From G963677485 sp964519405 (lineage in GTDB: Bacteria > Armatimonadota > HRBIN16), in contig CAZFLA010000017.1 in NCBI GenBank assembly GCA_964519405.1, positions 1-40,918 on the forward strand: a stretch of 40,918 nucleotides of DNA, written 5' to 3'. Below the pieces are notes generated by a model. It ran no database searches. It was not told the DNA's origin and saw only the letters and a list, made by a program, of their open reading frames with translations. Below, one piece after another: positions 14,700-23,900 of the stretch; within the stretch, counting starts at the first letter, position 1; each line of letters opens with the position of its first letter. The position numbers and the translations under genes are program-made.

Positions 14700-16301
14700 A
14701 TGAATCGCACAAACCCAAAATGGCTTGATGATGCCATTTTTTACGAAATATATCCGCAGAGCTTCTACGACACCAATGCCGATGGCATCGGTGACCTTCA
14801 AGGTATCATAGACAAACTCGACTACATCAAATGGATGGGCTTCAATGCCATATGGGTAAACCCATGCTTCTTGTCGCCATTCAGAGATGCCGGATATGAT
14901 GTGCAGGACTTCCGGCAGATAGCGCCTCGGTATGGCACCAATGATGACGCTAAACGTCTGTTCGCCGAAGCCAAAAAGCGCGGAATGCGTGTCTGCCTGG
15001 ACTTCGTAGCCGGCCACACTGCACTAGAGCACGAATGGTTCCAGCAGAGCTGCAAAGCGGAGCCAAATAAGTATTCCAACTGGTATGTGTGGACCAATAA
15101 CATATGGGACCGCGGCGATTCCCCAGCGTTTATCTTGGGCTACGGCAACCGATGCGGCGCATTCCTCAGCAACTTCTTTTATGCACAGCCAGCATTGAAC
15201 TATGGATATGCCAATCCTGACCCAGCTAAGCCCTGGCAGCTCGGTGTTGACCATCCCGATGTTCAAGCACTGCGCAAGGAAATGGTTGATACCATGCGCT
15301 TCTGGATGGATATGGGATGCAGCGGCTTCCGCGTAGATATGGCCGCTTCGCTAGTTAAAAATGATGTGGGCAGTAAAAAGACCATTGAGTTCTGGAATGA
15401 TGTGCGCGCCATGTTCGATGCTGACTACCCAGAATGTGTGCTTATCAGCGAATGGGGTGATCCCAAAACCGCTCTGCAGGCAGGATTCCACATAGATTTC
15501 TACCTTCAGCTTCGCGAGGGTTATTGCTGCTTAACCAGAGGGCATGAGGACTGGTGGGGTTTCCGAGGCAAAACAAGCCCCAGCTACTTCAGTTCTGCTG
15601 CTGAAGGTAGCATCCAACCGTTCATTGATGACTATGTGAATGATCTGTTGGTCAACACGAAGGGGCTGGGTGTGGTGTCGCTGTTTAGCGGAAACCATGA
15701 TGTTAGCCGTCAGGGTTATGGCCGAACTCAACAAGAACTGAAGCTGACATTCGTGTGGCTGCTGACTATGCCGGGTGTTCCGTTTGTTTACTACGGCGAT
15801 GAAATTGGTATGGATCATCTGGGATGGCTTCAGAGCCATGAGGGTGGATACCAACGAACAGGCGCCAGAACCCCCATGCAATGGGACAACACACTGAATG
15901 CCGGATTCAGTAAAGCAACAGCCGAGAAGCTCTATCTGCCTATCGATCCCAAAGAGGATCGCCCAACAGTCGCCGACCAAATCGGCACGCCCGACAGCTT
16001 GCTTGAGTGTGTTCGCGCCCTAAATGAACTGCGCAAGGCCACACCGGCGCTGCAGACATATGCTGAGCTTTCGGTCATCGCCAGCGAAAACGGCGGATAT
16101 CCATTCGTGTATGAACGCAAAACAGATGATCAACGCATACTCGTGGTCATTAACCCGAGCGCTGAGGCGAAAAGCATCAGCGTGGATTACCCGGCTGATC
16201 ATGCCGAAAAACTTCTTGGTGACGGTGTTGAAATCACCTCATCTGCAAATAATACTACTATAAAGTGCTGTGGAATTAGCTGGGGTATCTTTCAGTTGTA
16301 A
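14700..16301 (+). CDS. GH13 alpha-glucosidase/alpha-amylase family enzyme
   Basis: A 533-residue cytoplasmic GH13 enzyme with no signal peptide, behind GAGGAAGGA. The (beta/alpha)8 barrel starts with DAIFYEIYPQSFYDTNADG. The four conserved regions are visible: DFVAGHT (101-107), GFRVDMA with nucleophile Asp213, LISEWGD with acid/base Glu251, and SGNHD with His333 and Asp334. A typical C-terminal beta domain follows (YPFVYERKTDDQRILVVINP). The pattern is closest to oligo-1,6-glucosidase/trehalose synthase-type members; the exact substrate cannot be fixed. Region I has GH instead of the usual NH. Confidence 0.93.
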   Translation: MNRTNPKWLDDAIFYEIYPQSFYDTNADGIGDLQGIIDKLDYIKWMGFNAIWVNPCFLSPFRDAGYDVQDFRQIAPRYGTNDDAKRLFAEAKKRGMRVCLDFVAGHTALEHEWFQQSCKAEPNKYSNWYVWTNNIWDRGDSPAFILGYGNRCGAFLSNFFYAQPALNYGYANPDPAKPWQLGVDHPDVQALRKEMVDTMRFWMDMGCSGFRVDMAASLVKNDVGSKKTIEFWNDVRAMFDADYPECVLISEWGDPKTALQAGFHIDFYLQLREGYCCLTRGHEDWWGFRGKTSPSYFSSAAEGSIQPFIDDYVNDLLVNTKGLGVVSLFSGNHDVSRQGYGRTQQELKLTFVWLLTMPGVPFVYYGDEIGMDHLGWLQSHEGGYQRTGARTPMQWDNTLNAGFSKATAEKLYLPIDPKEDRPTVADQIGTPDSLLECVRALNELRKATPALQTYAELSVIASENGGYPFVYERKTDDQRILVVINPSAEAKSISVDYPADHAEKLLGDGVEITSSANNTTIKCCGISWGIFQL

Positions 16302-16328
16302 TTCCGTATCAAACCGCCAATAAATCCC

Positions 16329-16355
16329 GGGGAGGTGATGCGATTGCACCTCCCC
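16329..16355 (+). terminator. Hairpin downstream of the GH13 gene
   Basis: A perfect 9-bp stem GGGGAGGTG/CACCTCCCC encloses a 9-base loop, 28 bases after the GH13 stop. There is no T-tract, so it may act as an mRNA-end stabiliser or a weak terminator. Confidence 0.5.
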
Positions 16356-16438
16356 AACCGATAAAATGTAGCAAGCCTTGTCCATTACTTTTGGTAATAA
16401 GGTATAACTGAAATACTACAATTTCGGAGGTGCGAGGG

Positions 16439-17797
16439 TTGGATGCTGTTCTTCTCGCAAGGTTACAGTTTGGGTTAACCATAGCCTTTCATTTTCTCTT
16501 CCCCCCGCTTACAATTGGCCTATCATGGATTATCTTCGGCATGGTCAGTCGATGGGCAAAAACCAAAGACGCTGCAGACCGTGCTATGGCTCGTTTCTGG
16601 ATTAAACTTTTTGGTGTCAGCTTTGTGGTCGGTGTCAGCACCGGTATCGCCATGGAGTTTCAATTCGGAACCAACTGGGCCAGTTACTCGCGGTTCGTCG
16701 GTGACATTTTCGGCTCACTCCTGGCAGCAGAAGCGCTTACTGCATTTTTCTTAGAATCCACATTCATGGCGGTTCTTCTGCTCGGTTGGAATAAGGTATC
16801 AGCCGATATGCTGAAGCTGTCGGCGTTCCTCGTTGCTTTCGGATCCACCATCTCCGGATTCTGGATTCTCATTGCCAACAGTTGGCAGCAGACCCCTGCC
16901 GGATATGTGATGAGCAATGGCCGGCCGGTGCTCAGCAACTTCGGCAGCGCAGTGATGAATCCCAGTATGCTTCCGCGGTTTTTCCACACAATCGACGGTG
17001 CCATACTAACAGGCTCATTTTTTGTGATCGGCGTCAGTGCTTGGTATTTACTAAAAGGCAAGAACACACTGTTCGCATTGAAATCCATGAAGATCGCCTT
17101 AGTGTGGGCGTTGATCAGCGCATGCGCCCAGCCGTTATTGGGCCACTGGCACGCAGTAAACACCGCTAAGAACCAGCCCGTAAAACTTGCTGCATACGAG
17201 GCTCACTTCAACACGGAAGATCCCGCCGCTATGACACTCATCGGCTGGCCGCAGCCGCAGCAGGGAAAAATCACCGCAGCCATCCGTGTTCCCTATGTGT
17301 TGAGCCTGCTGATTAACGGCACGCCTAAAGGTGAAGTGGTTGGTCTTAATGACCCCCGCATACTAAATGGCATCAACAATCCCAAAGTGAAGAAGGTTCA
17401 AGATATTTGGCCGGCCATCACGCTGCTCTTTTTCTCATTCAGAGCTATGGTTGGGCTAGGCATGTTGATGGCCCTATATGTGCTGGTGGGCATGTGGCTT
17501 TGGTGGAAAAACAAGCTCTCCGATAGTAAATTCTTCCTCAAGATATCGCTTTGGATGCTTCCGCTGCCCTGGATCGCCAACAACCTTGGTTGGATGGTGA
17601 CCGAAATGGGGCGTCAGCCGTGGACAGTGCAAAACATGCTGCTGACTGCAGATTCGGTGAGCGTGACCGTGCCCGCTTGGCAAATAATGCTGACAATCAT
17701 CATGTTCTTGGTGGTATATGCTGCGATATTCGGACTGTGGCTGATGGTCATCTGCAAGCATATTGCTAAGGGACCAGAGGGAGGTGAATCGGCATGA
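16439..17797 (+). CDS. cydA: Cytochrome bd ubiquinol oxidase subunit I
   Basis: A 452-residue integral membrane subunit of the bd-type terminal oxidase, which oxidises quinol and reduces oxygen. The TTG at 16439 gives the canonical N-terminus MDAVLLARLQFGLTIAFHFL and has GGAGG eight bases upstream; the GTG at 16430 overlaps that ribosome site. Heme ligands by motif are His18 (AFHFLFPP), the His of FHTIDGAI and the Met of SFRAMVGLG. The quinol-side motif GWMVTEMGRQPWTVQ is intact. The Q-loop is short, as in the common short-loop CydA group. It overlaps cydB by four bases (ATGA). Confidence 0.97.
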   Translation: MDAVLLARLQFGLTIAFHFLFPPLTIGLSWIIFGMVSRWAKTKDAADRAMARFWIKLFGVSFVVGVSTGIAMEFQFGTNWASYSRFVGDIFGSLLAAEALTAFFLESTFMAVLLLGWNKVSADMLKLSAFLVAFGSTISGFWILIANSWQQTPAGYVMSNGRPVLSNFGSAVMNPSMLPRFFHTIDGAILTGSFFVIGVSAWYLLKGKNTLFALKSMKIALVWALISACAQPLLGHWHAVNTAKNQPVKLAAYEAHFNTEDPAAMTLIGWPQPQQGKITAAIRVPYVLSLLINGTPKGEVVGLNDPRILNGINNPKVKKVQDIWPAITLLFFSFRAMVGLGMLMALYVLVGMWLWWKNKLSDSKFFLKISLWMLPLPWIANNLGWMVTEMGRQPWTVQNMLLTADSVSVTVPAWQIMLTIIMFLVVYAAIFGLWLMVICKHIAKGPEGGESA

Positions 17798-18816
17798 CAG
17801 AACCTACTCTTCTACAATCCACCTGGTTTTGGTTGATTGGCATCCTCATCGCGGGATATGCCATGCTTGATGGCTTCGACCTTGGCATGGGCTGGTGGAT
17901 GCTTACAGCCAAAGACGAAAAAGAACGCAACATGCTGATGAACTCCATACTGCCCTACTGGGATGGCAATGAAGTCTGGCTGATCTCGGCCGGTGGAGCG
18001 CTCTTCGCAGCGTTCCCTCACGTCTATGCCACGGTATTCAGCGGCTTCTACTTGGCCATGATGCTCGTGCTGTTCATGTTGATCCTGCGTGCGGTGTCAC
18101 TGGAGTTCCGGCATCAAATCGCAAGCATTAAGTGGCAAATGAGGTGGTCACAGATATTCGGTATCAGCAGTTTGCTTGCAGCCTTCTTGTTTGGCGTAGC
18201 CGCCGGTAACCTATTGTGGGGTATCCCACTTAACTTTTCCGGCAACTTCACCGGTGACCTCTTCTCGCTGTTGAACCCTATAGGATTGTTTACCGGTGTC
18301 ATGAGCCTGGTGTTCATGATCACCCATTCCGCAGTATTTGGCACTGTCCGAACCTCGGGTGAAGTCAGGCGCCGTCTGCAGGAGGGCGCGCTTAACGCAT
18401 GGGGGCTGTATGCCATCTTACTCGCGGCATACATTGGCATTACAGCAGCGAAAAGCCCGTTAATGAGCCATTACCAAGCGGAACCGATACTGTATGTTGT
18501 GCCCATTATTGCTTATGGTCTTGCGATAGCAGTAGGTGTTTTCGTGAAGCGAACACGTTTGACAGTGGCCTTCACATGTTCCTGCGTAAGCATCGTGCTG
18601 TTTATCGTAAGCATGGGCATCATGCTGTTCCCCAACATGGTGTTTGCATCAAACGACCCTTCGCTTAGCATAACTGCGGCGAATGGCTCCAGCTCAGAAC
18701 TCACATTGAAGACGATGACCATCATAACGGGTATCATGCTGCCTGTTGTTCTTGCCTATACCATTTGGATACATCGCACGTTCCGAGGTACAGTTACAGA
18801 AGAACAACACTACTAG
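17794..18816 (+). CDS. cydB: Cytochrome bd ubiquinol oxidase subunit II
   Basis: A 340-residue polytopic membrane protein, partner of CydA. The N-terminal family signature is present: FWLIGILIAGYAMLDGFDLG followed by PYWDGNEVWLISAGGALFAAFP. About eight to nine hydrophobic helices follow. The start overlaps the cydA stop (ATGA), and GGAGG occurs 9 bases before the ATG. A terminator follows 15 bases after the stop. The CydDC transporter needed for assembly is not in the window. Confidence 0.97.
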   Translation: MTEPTLLQSTWFWLIGILIAGYAMLDGFDLGMGWWMLTAKDEKERNMLMNSILPYWDGNEVWLISAGGALFAAFPHVYATVFSGFYLAMMLVLFMLILRAVSLEFRHQIASIKWQMRWSQIFGISSLLAAFLFGVAAGNLLWGIPLNFSGNFTGDLFSLLNPIGLFTGVMSLVFMITHSAVFGTVRTSGEVRRRLQEGALNAWGLYAILLAAYIGITAAKSPLMSHYQAEPILYVVPIIAYGLAIAVGVFVKRTRLTVAFTCSCVSIVLFIVSMGIMLFPNMVFASNDPSLSITAANGSSSELTLKTMTIITGIMLPVVLAYTIWIHRTFRGTVTEEQHY

Positions 18817-18830
18817 TTAAGAAATACCAT

Positions 18831-18862
18831 TAAGGGGTGCCTGTTCGGCGCCCCTTTTGTTT
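18831..18862 (+). terminator. Rho-independent terminator of cydAB
   Basis: AAGGGGTGCC pairs with GGCGCCCCTT (one G-T) around a short loop and is followed by TTTTGTTTT. The ferrochelatase ribosome site begins just after it, so hemH probably also needs read-through or its own start. Confidence 0.88.
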
Positions 18863-18877
18863 TAAGGGGAGGACAAC

Positions 18878-19774
18878 ATGGATGTTCTGCTGATGGCTCA
18901 TGGTGCACCGGAGGAGTTAAGTGATCTTCCTGCGTATTACCAGCATATACGAGGCGGTATGCCAATACCGGCTGAAGCGCTGCGCAGGTTAACTGCCCGG
19001 TACGAAACTTTAGGCGGACCATCGCCGCTGGCCTCCATTACGCGATCGCAAGCAGAAGAACTGCAGCAGGAACTGATGGGCTTAGGATTCCGTGCCCGTG
19101 TTCATGTGGGCTACCTGCATTGGCACCCCTTCATAGAAGAGACGTTGGCATCCATGCGCGATATGGGGGTTCGCGATGCCATCGCATTAGCGCTTGCCCC
19201 GCATAGCTGTAAACTAGGCGCAGATCGCTACTTTGAACGAGCCGAACCATTAGCATCGGAATACAACATCACGCTTCAGAGTATACCCAGGTGGGGTGAT
19301 GACCCCTTGTTCATCACCGCCGTTACCGATCGTGTTACCGATGCGATGTATGGCTTGATACCCGATGAAACCATGGTGATTTTCAGCGCACACAGCCTTC
19401 CCACACGCATCCGAAGCTGGCATGACGATTACGAAGCCCAGGTGCAGCGTTCCGCTGATCTGACGGCAGAGCGATGCGGTATTCCCGAATATACTGTCGC
19501 CTGGCAAAGTGCCGCCCGCACCAGCGAGCCGTGGATTGGCCCCTCCATCACCGAAACCATTGATGAAATCTCAGAGGAGCAAGGCATTAACAATATCATC
19601 GTGTGCCCAGTTGGATTTGTCAGCGATCACCTTGAGGTTCTTTATGACCTCGATATCGAAGTCAAGGAACATGCTGCCAAATTGGGACTAACTTACCGCA
19701 GGACGGCGTCTATGAATGCCTCACCCGACTTCATCAGCTGCTTAGCACATCTTGTCACAGCAGCAGCTAAATAG
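18878..19774 (+). CDS. hemH: Ferrochelatase (protoporphyrin or coproporphyrin type)
   Basis: A 298-residue soluble ferrochelatase that inserts Fe(II) into a porphyrin in the last or next-to-last step of heme synthesis. The start follows AAGGGGAGG. Family marks are MDVLLMAHGAP at the N-terminus, LGGPSPL (45-51), catalytic His172 in FSAHSLP, and the metal-side Glu253 in CPVGFVSDHLEVLYDLD. It is slightly shorter than average and lacks a C-terminal membrane tail, features shared with coproporphyrin ferrochelatases (CpfC), so the substrate is not certain. Its place behind cydAB makes sense because bd oxidase carries three hemes. Confidence 0.93.
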   Translation: MDVLLMAHGAPEELSDLPAYYQHIRGGMPIPAEALRRLTARYETLGGPSPLASITRSQAEELQQELMGLGFRARVHVGYLHWHPFIEETLASMRDMGVRDAIALALAPHSCKLGADRYFERAEPLASEYNITLQSIPRWGDDPLFITAVTDRVTDAMYGLIPDETMVIFSAHSLPTRIRSWHDDYEAQVQRSADLTAERCGIPEYTVAWQSAARTSEPWIGPSITETIDEISEEQGINNIIVCPVGFVSDHLEVLYDLDIEVKEHAAKLGLTYRRTASMNASPDFISCLAHLVTAAAK

Positions 19775-20172
19775 CGATCTGCAGATATTTCTTCACCAAG
19801 GGCATAATCCGGGCCTTACGGCGCAGTTTATGCCCTAAATCCGCTGGCTGACTAGTTTCCTCCCCATCTATGGCACCCAATCTCAGCACCAATCTGCCAA
19901 AACGATACTGTCGTGTAATTTATTCACTGACACATCACCTCTAATACCCGGATATGGTATATTTGCCATATAAATAACATTAGTTTAACATTATAAGCTT
20001 ATCGCCTATATATTGACATAAATATTGTCAATTTAGTGTAAATTATACACATTCAGTCTAATGTTATAAATTACATAATTGCTTTTTAGTTTAAATTTGT
20101 ATTTACATGCATTGTGACAACTGGTAAAGTTGCTTGGTATAGATTATTATAGTTCGCATGAAAGGATACCAC
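19775..20172. other. AT-rich intergenic region with a long-loop hairpin
   Basis: No gene is supported in this gap of about 400 bases. Near its start, AGGGCATAA (19799-19807) can pair with TTATGCCCT (19828-19836) across a 20-base loop; without a T-tract this is only a possible terminator of hemH. The second half is strongly AT-rich and includes the palindrome TTGACA...TGTCAA described separately. Confidence 0.6.
20013..20044 (+). promoter_or_regulatory. Candidate promoter/operator of the secreted protein gene
   Basis: A consensus -35 box TTGACA (20013-20018) forms a palindrome with TGTCAA (20026-20031). It is followed by TTTAGTGTAAATT, containing TGTAAA 18 bases after the -35 box. A regulator binding the palindrome would cover the polymerase site. 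The distance to the ATG is about 130 bases. Confidence 0.4.
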
Positions 20173-21162
20173 ATGACATCACGCACTCTGTATGCGTCTT
20201 TGCTTGGCTCCCTTATGATTTCCCTTCCCGCTTTCAGCGCAGCCCCATCACCTACCGCACTTAATAAACTAGGTAACATGGCTTTCGGATGGGTCGCTAC
20301 GTCAGGCGGAGAAGTCACCGGTGATACCTGCTCAAAATATGCCAGTCAGAATACGGTACTCATAGAACGCGGTAAATCCGAAGCTGCCGAGATATACCAA
20401 GGTTCTTTCTCATTTAACGGCTTCAATGTGGATACAAGCACACAAGCGGTATTAGTAGCTGTTGGTCCCGGTGTTGCAAGGATCTCGCGAAAGAGCTTCA
20501 GCAGCAACATGCACCCGCTGGAAGGCCTGCCAACACTACCCGTAAAGCTAAACGGTGAAGCATACGAGCTGTCATACGCTCAGCGGTTCAACAACACCTC
20601 GGTCGGCGTGAGTATCATTCCTAAAGACAACACCGCGCTTGAGTCGTCTGTAGGCTCCACGCCTCTCATTAAAAGCTGGGTTCACAGCAAAATGGGTGGC
20701 CGTGTAGGCGTTACCCAGTTCCTGCCGAATGGCGTACGACTGGGGCTAAACTACAGCTACCAGGAGCATGATGCAAAAGCCACACTATATCCTGCTTTCA
20801 CAAAGCAGTCGGCTAATGTGGAACAGACGGAGAAATTCCTGCAGAGGTGCGTCAGCTACGGTGCTAGTTGGCAGTGCAACCCCAAAACCACCCTATACTT
20901 CACAGAGTGGGATATTCTAGACACGGGCAGTCGGTTTAAAAGTCGTGAGTCCAATGTCACCAGTGTTGGCGTTAAATACGCCTTCACACCTAACCTGAAT
21001 GCTACGGTCAACAGCCACGACGGCAGTCCAAACTTTCACTTAAACTGGATCACACGCAACGGTATCGTGCAGTTTGACTTTACCGACGGTGCCATCCCCA
21101 CAGCCAAAGACCTGTTGGGACACGGACAAAGTGTGTTCCTGGGATTCACAGTGATGAAATAG
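20173..21162 (+). CDS. Secreted, probably outer-membrane beta-barrel protein of unknown function
   Basis: A 329-residue protein. ATG 20173 is preferred over 20158 because AAAGGA lies seven bases before it, and the protein then begins with a clean signal peptide (MTSRTLYASLLGSLMISLPA, cleavage near AFSA-AP). The mature part alternates short amphipathic stretches (VRLGLNYSYQEHD, FLQRCVSYGASWQC, NVTSVGVKYAF, HLNWITRNGIVQFDF) and ends in an FLGFTVMK strand. This is the look of a small outer-membrane barrel, although the last residue is Lys and not the usual aromatic. No family is recognised. It has its own promoter and terminator. Confidence 0.78.
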   Translation: MTSRTLYASLLGSLMISLPAFSAAPSPTALNKLGNMAFGWVATSGGEVTGDTCSKYASQNTVLIERGKSEAAEIYQGSFSFNGFNVDTSTQAVLVAVGPGVARISRKSFSSNMHPLEGLPTLPVKLNGEAYELSYAQRFNNTSVGVSIIPKDNTALESSVGSTPLIKSWVHSKMGGRVGVTQFLPNGVRLGLNYSYQEHDAKATLYPAFTKQSANVEQTEKFLQRCVSYGASWQCNPKTTLYFTEWDILDTGSRFKSRESNVTSVGVKYAFTPNLNATVNSHDGSPNFHLNWITRNGIVQFDFTDGAIPTAKDLLGHGQSVFLGFTVMK

Positions 21163-21184
21163 CTTGCTCTGCACAGCAAGTCAA

Positions 21185-21229
21185 CGAGCGGGATAGATAT
21201 CCAGAGGCTATCTCGCTCGTGGTATTTTT
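21185..21229 (+). terminator. Rho-independent terminator
   Basis: CGAGCGGGATAG (21185-21196) pairs with CTATCTCGCTCG (21208-21219) with one G-T, followed by TGGTATTTTTA. It ends the secreted barrel-like gene. Confidence 0.88.
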
Positions 21230-21318
21230 AGGGTGAAATAACACGGATGTGTTTTGAAAGAATCGGCGATATACTGTTCAACAGATGACCATACTCAAGC
21301 CATGGAGGGCGGTTTAAC

Positions 21319-22779
21319 ATGAACACAACACTGGAGCCGACAGTAAACAAACTAGGCTTTCACCTATATCCCGCATCCTGTAAGCCATTATGCGATGGAT
21401 CGGGAATTTTTGTTGTTAAAAAAGAAAATACCAAATATATAGGCATTGTTTCCGGCAACCAAAAGTTCCGACTTCTTGACCCACTCTACCCCAGCGGCCT
21501 TCCATTGACCACCCAACTAACAGCAAACATCTACCCATGGACTTGGGATAACTACGAACGGCTGCAAGCGATGATGGACATCACGCCAAAACCCTGCCAC
21601 CTCCCCATGAGCTTTGGCACTGGAGATCGACTAGGTATGGTGAGTGCGGCTCACCTTGAAGCCGTGGAGAAGTATCCCGCTTTTCCTGTCATCGCACAGC
21701 AATCGCCGCGCGAACTGGAAAAATGCCATCGCAGCTTTGAGTCTGTGTTGCTGGACGCCGTGATGGGTGTGATAGAAACAGGCTACGAAGGGCCGTTTGG
21801 CGCCGACGCCGACCACATCAAAGATGAGAAGAACCTGCGCGATGCCATTGACGCGGGTTACAGCATGTACACCATTGACTGCAGTGACTGGCTGCAGGAC
21901 ATCAATGACCTCTGCTCTGACAGCGTCACCGCTTGCTCCGATCTGCTCACTCCGCTCAGCAAAAGCATCATTAACTATTTCGCATCTCAGCAGATTAACA
22001 CACCCGAGGGATACAACTACCAACTCTCCGAAATTGAGCTCACAAAATCGGCGTTGATATACGAAAAAAGTATGCAGCAGGTTCAGCGCTTCGCCCAGAT
22101 CATATCGGCCAGTATCGCTAAGTATGACCTGGAAGTGAGCATCGATGAAGGCGCACGTCAAACCACCATAGAAGATCATGTGTATGTTGCGGAGCTTCTG
22201 CACCGTCTAGGTGTAGGCTTCTCATCATTGGCGCCGAAATTCCCTGGAGCCTTCCAAAAAGGCGTTGACTACGTTGGCGATATGGACGAGTTTACACGCA
22301 GCCTCAGTATCCACGCCGAAATAGCTAGGCTGGTGGGCGGATACAGATTGAGCCTGCATTCAGGCAGCGATAAGTTCAGCATATACGGCCAATTCCGAAA
22401 AATCGCCGGCAGCCACTTCCACCTAAAAACCAGCGGAACCAGTTGGCTGCAAGCGGTGCAGATGATTGCCGCCGTAAACCCAGAGTTGTTCTGCAAACTG
22501 TATGAGGCAAGTCTGGCAGCTCTGCCGGAAAGCAAAAAGGCCTATGTGGTTGCCATCACGCCGGAACAATTCCCCGAGCATGTTCCAAGCAATATCGCAG
22601 AGTTCTACGCCAGGCTGGATGTGCGGCAACTAATCCATATTTCATACGGCGTGCTGCTGGATATGTACAAACAAGAGATCACAGATGCTCTCAATAGCAA
22701 TGAGCCGCTGCACTACGAATTCGTGCGGGATCATATCATCAGGCACCTTAAGTCGGTGTTCATCGGAGACGCAAATTGA
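21319..22779 (+). CDS. uxaE: D-tagaturonate 3-epimerase UxaE
   Basis: A 486-residue enzyme matching the UxaE family, known from Thermotoga maritima, which interconverts tagaturonate and fructuronate and so joins galacturonate to glucuronate catabolism. Length agrees with the roughly 480 residues expected. Conserved blocks are MSFGTGDRLG (97-106), AQQSPREL (126-133), FGADADHIK (160-168), EVSIDE, LSLHSGSDKFSIY, HLKTSGTSWLQAV and DVRQLIHISYG. GGAGGGCGG precedes the ATG. The stop overlaps the start of the next gene (TTGA), so the two form an operon. A possible -10 box TATACT lies at 21270-21275. Confidence 0.92.
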   Translation: MNTTLEPTVNKLGFHLYPASCKPLCDGSGIFVVKKENTKYIGIVSGNQKFRLLDPLYPSGLPLTTQLTANIYPWTWDNYERLQAMMDITPKPCHLPMSFGTGDRLGMVSAAHLEAVEKYPAFPVIAQQSPRELEKCHRSFESVLLDAVMGVIETGYEGPFGADADHIKDEKNLRDAIDAGYSMYTIDCSDWLQDINDLCSDSVTACSDLLTPLSKSIINYFASQQINTPEGYNYQLSEIELTKSALIYEKSMQQVQRFAQIISASIAKYDLEVSIDEGARQTTIEDHVYVAELLHRLGVGFSSLAPKFPGAFQKGVDYVGDMDEFTRSLSIHAEIARLVGGYRLSLHSGSDKFSIYGQFRKIAGSHFHLKTSGTSWLQAVQMIAAVNPELFCKLYEASLAALPESKKAYVVAITPEQFPEHVPSNIAEFYARLDVRQLIHISYGVLLDMYKQEITDALNSNEPLHYEFVRDHIIRHLKSVFIGDAN

Positions 22780-23618
22780 GTAAGAACATATTTGATATCG
22801 ATCAGCGCGTTATTGTGGTAACCGGCGGCAGCGGAGGTCTATTTGCGCCTGCCTGTCAGTATCTCGCTGAAAATGGCGCAAAAGTGGTTATCATCGCCCG
22901 CTCGCTTGAGAAATCATCCGCAGTGGCCAGCCAGATTACCGCAGACGGCGGTCAAGCCATGGCCTTGAGCTGCGATGTGCAAAACCGCGAACAGCTTGAA
23001 CAGAGCCGCGATGCTATCTTAAAGGCTTATGGCCGCATAGACGGCTTGATCAATGCCGCAGGCGGTAACAATCCCAAAGCCACAACCCCTACCGAAACGG
23101 CAGACCCCGATGATTTATTGGCAGATAACAGCTTCTTCAAGCTGCCTGCGGACGCATTTGGTCAGGTATTTGACCTCAACTTGGTAGGAACACTGCTGCC
23201 CTCGCAAGTGTTCAGCCAGGTAATGGCTGAGCAAAAATGCGGCACCATCATCAACATCGCCAGTATGAATGCCATACGGCCCTTAACCAAGATACCGGCC
23301 TATTCGGCTGCGAAAGCGGCTGTGTGCAACCTTACCCAATGGATGGCGGTTCATCTGGCTCCAGTAGGCATCAGGGTTAACGCCCTTTCACCGGGATTCT
23401 TCATCACGGAACAGAACAGGTTCCTGTTGACCGACCCCTCAACTGGCGGTTACAGCGCCAGAGGCAACAAGGTGATTGCTCACACACCGATGGCACGTTT
23501 TGGTGACAGTTCCGATTTATGGGGAGCTATTCATTGGCTGCTCAGCGATGCCTCGCGGTTTGTGTCGGGCAGCATGGTCGCTGTTGACGGTGGGTTTAGC
23601 TGCTACTCTGGAGTATAG
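22776..23618 (+). CDS. SDR oxidoreductase, probable fructuronate reductase (D-mannonate oxidoreductase)
   Basis: A 280-residue short-chain dehydrogenase. It starts at TTG overlapping the uxaE stop, with CGGAGA in front. The NAD(P) motif is VTGGSGGLFAPA (15-26), the inner NAAGG is at 93-97, and the catalytic Ser163, Tyr176 and Lys180 are in place (YSAAK). The insert with NNPKAT and NSFFKLP is characteristic of the SDR-type D-mannonate oxidoreductases that replace UxuB. Coupled to UxaE, it would reduce fructuronate to mannonate. The reaction is inferred from family pattern and context. Confidence 0.88.
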   Translation: MSKNIFDIDQRVIVVTGGSGGLFAPACQYLAENGAKVVIIARSLEKSSAVASQITADGGQAMALSCDVQNREQLEQSRDAILKAYGRIDGLINAAGGNNPKATTPTETADPDDLLADNSFFKLPADAFGQVFDLNLVGTLLPSQVFSQVMAEQKCGTIINIASMNAIRPLTKIPAYSAAKAAVCNLTQWMAVHLAPVGIRVNALSPGFFITEQNRFLLTDPSTGGYSARGNKVIAHTPMARFGDSSDLWGAIHWLLSDASRFVSGSMVAVDGGFSCYSGV

Positions 23619-23655
23619 ACACGCGGCGAACCCCGATGACGTCACTTTCGTGTGT

Positions 23656-23703
23656 GCAGATGGTCAGTTATTGTTAAGCAATAGCTGACCATCTGCAGTT
23701 TTA
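23656..23703 (+). terminator. Strong terminator after the uxaE operon
   Basis: GCAGATGGTCAG (23656-23667) pairs perfectly with CTGACCATCTGC (23685-23696); TTATTG and CAATAG extend the stem inwards. AGTTTTAG follows. Between it and the next gene lies AT-rich sequence with no other gene. Confidence 0.85.
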
Positions 23704-23900
23704 GGGTTAATTTATGACTGTAACGATACACACACAAACACGAGTCATATTATCGTTTACCTCACAAAATGGTGTGAAAAACACATTATTTAATACATAA
23801 TCTCGGCATTTATGCCTGATATTTGCGGATTATCATTGTAAACTATACTCAAGTACTATCGAACCAGTATTACCAAATCATAATAATATCGTTCTATCGG

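Noticed and set aside
16426..16432. GTG at 16430 as start of cydA
   Set aside because: It overlaps the GGAGG ribosome site; TTG at 16439 has ideal spacing and gives the usual CydA N-terminus.
16684..17163. Minus-strand open frame of 159 codons inside cydA
   Set aside because: CydA is unmistakable on the other strand.
21631..22203. Minus-strand open frame of 190 codons inside uxaE
   Set aside because: The uxaE frame has conserved family motifs throughout; the reverse frame has no recognisable domain.
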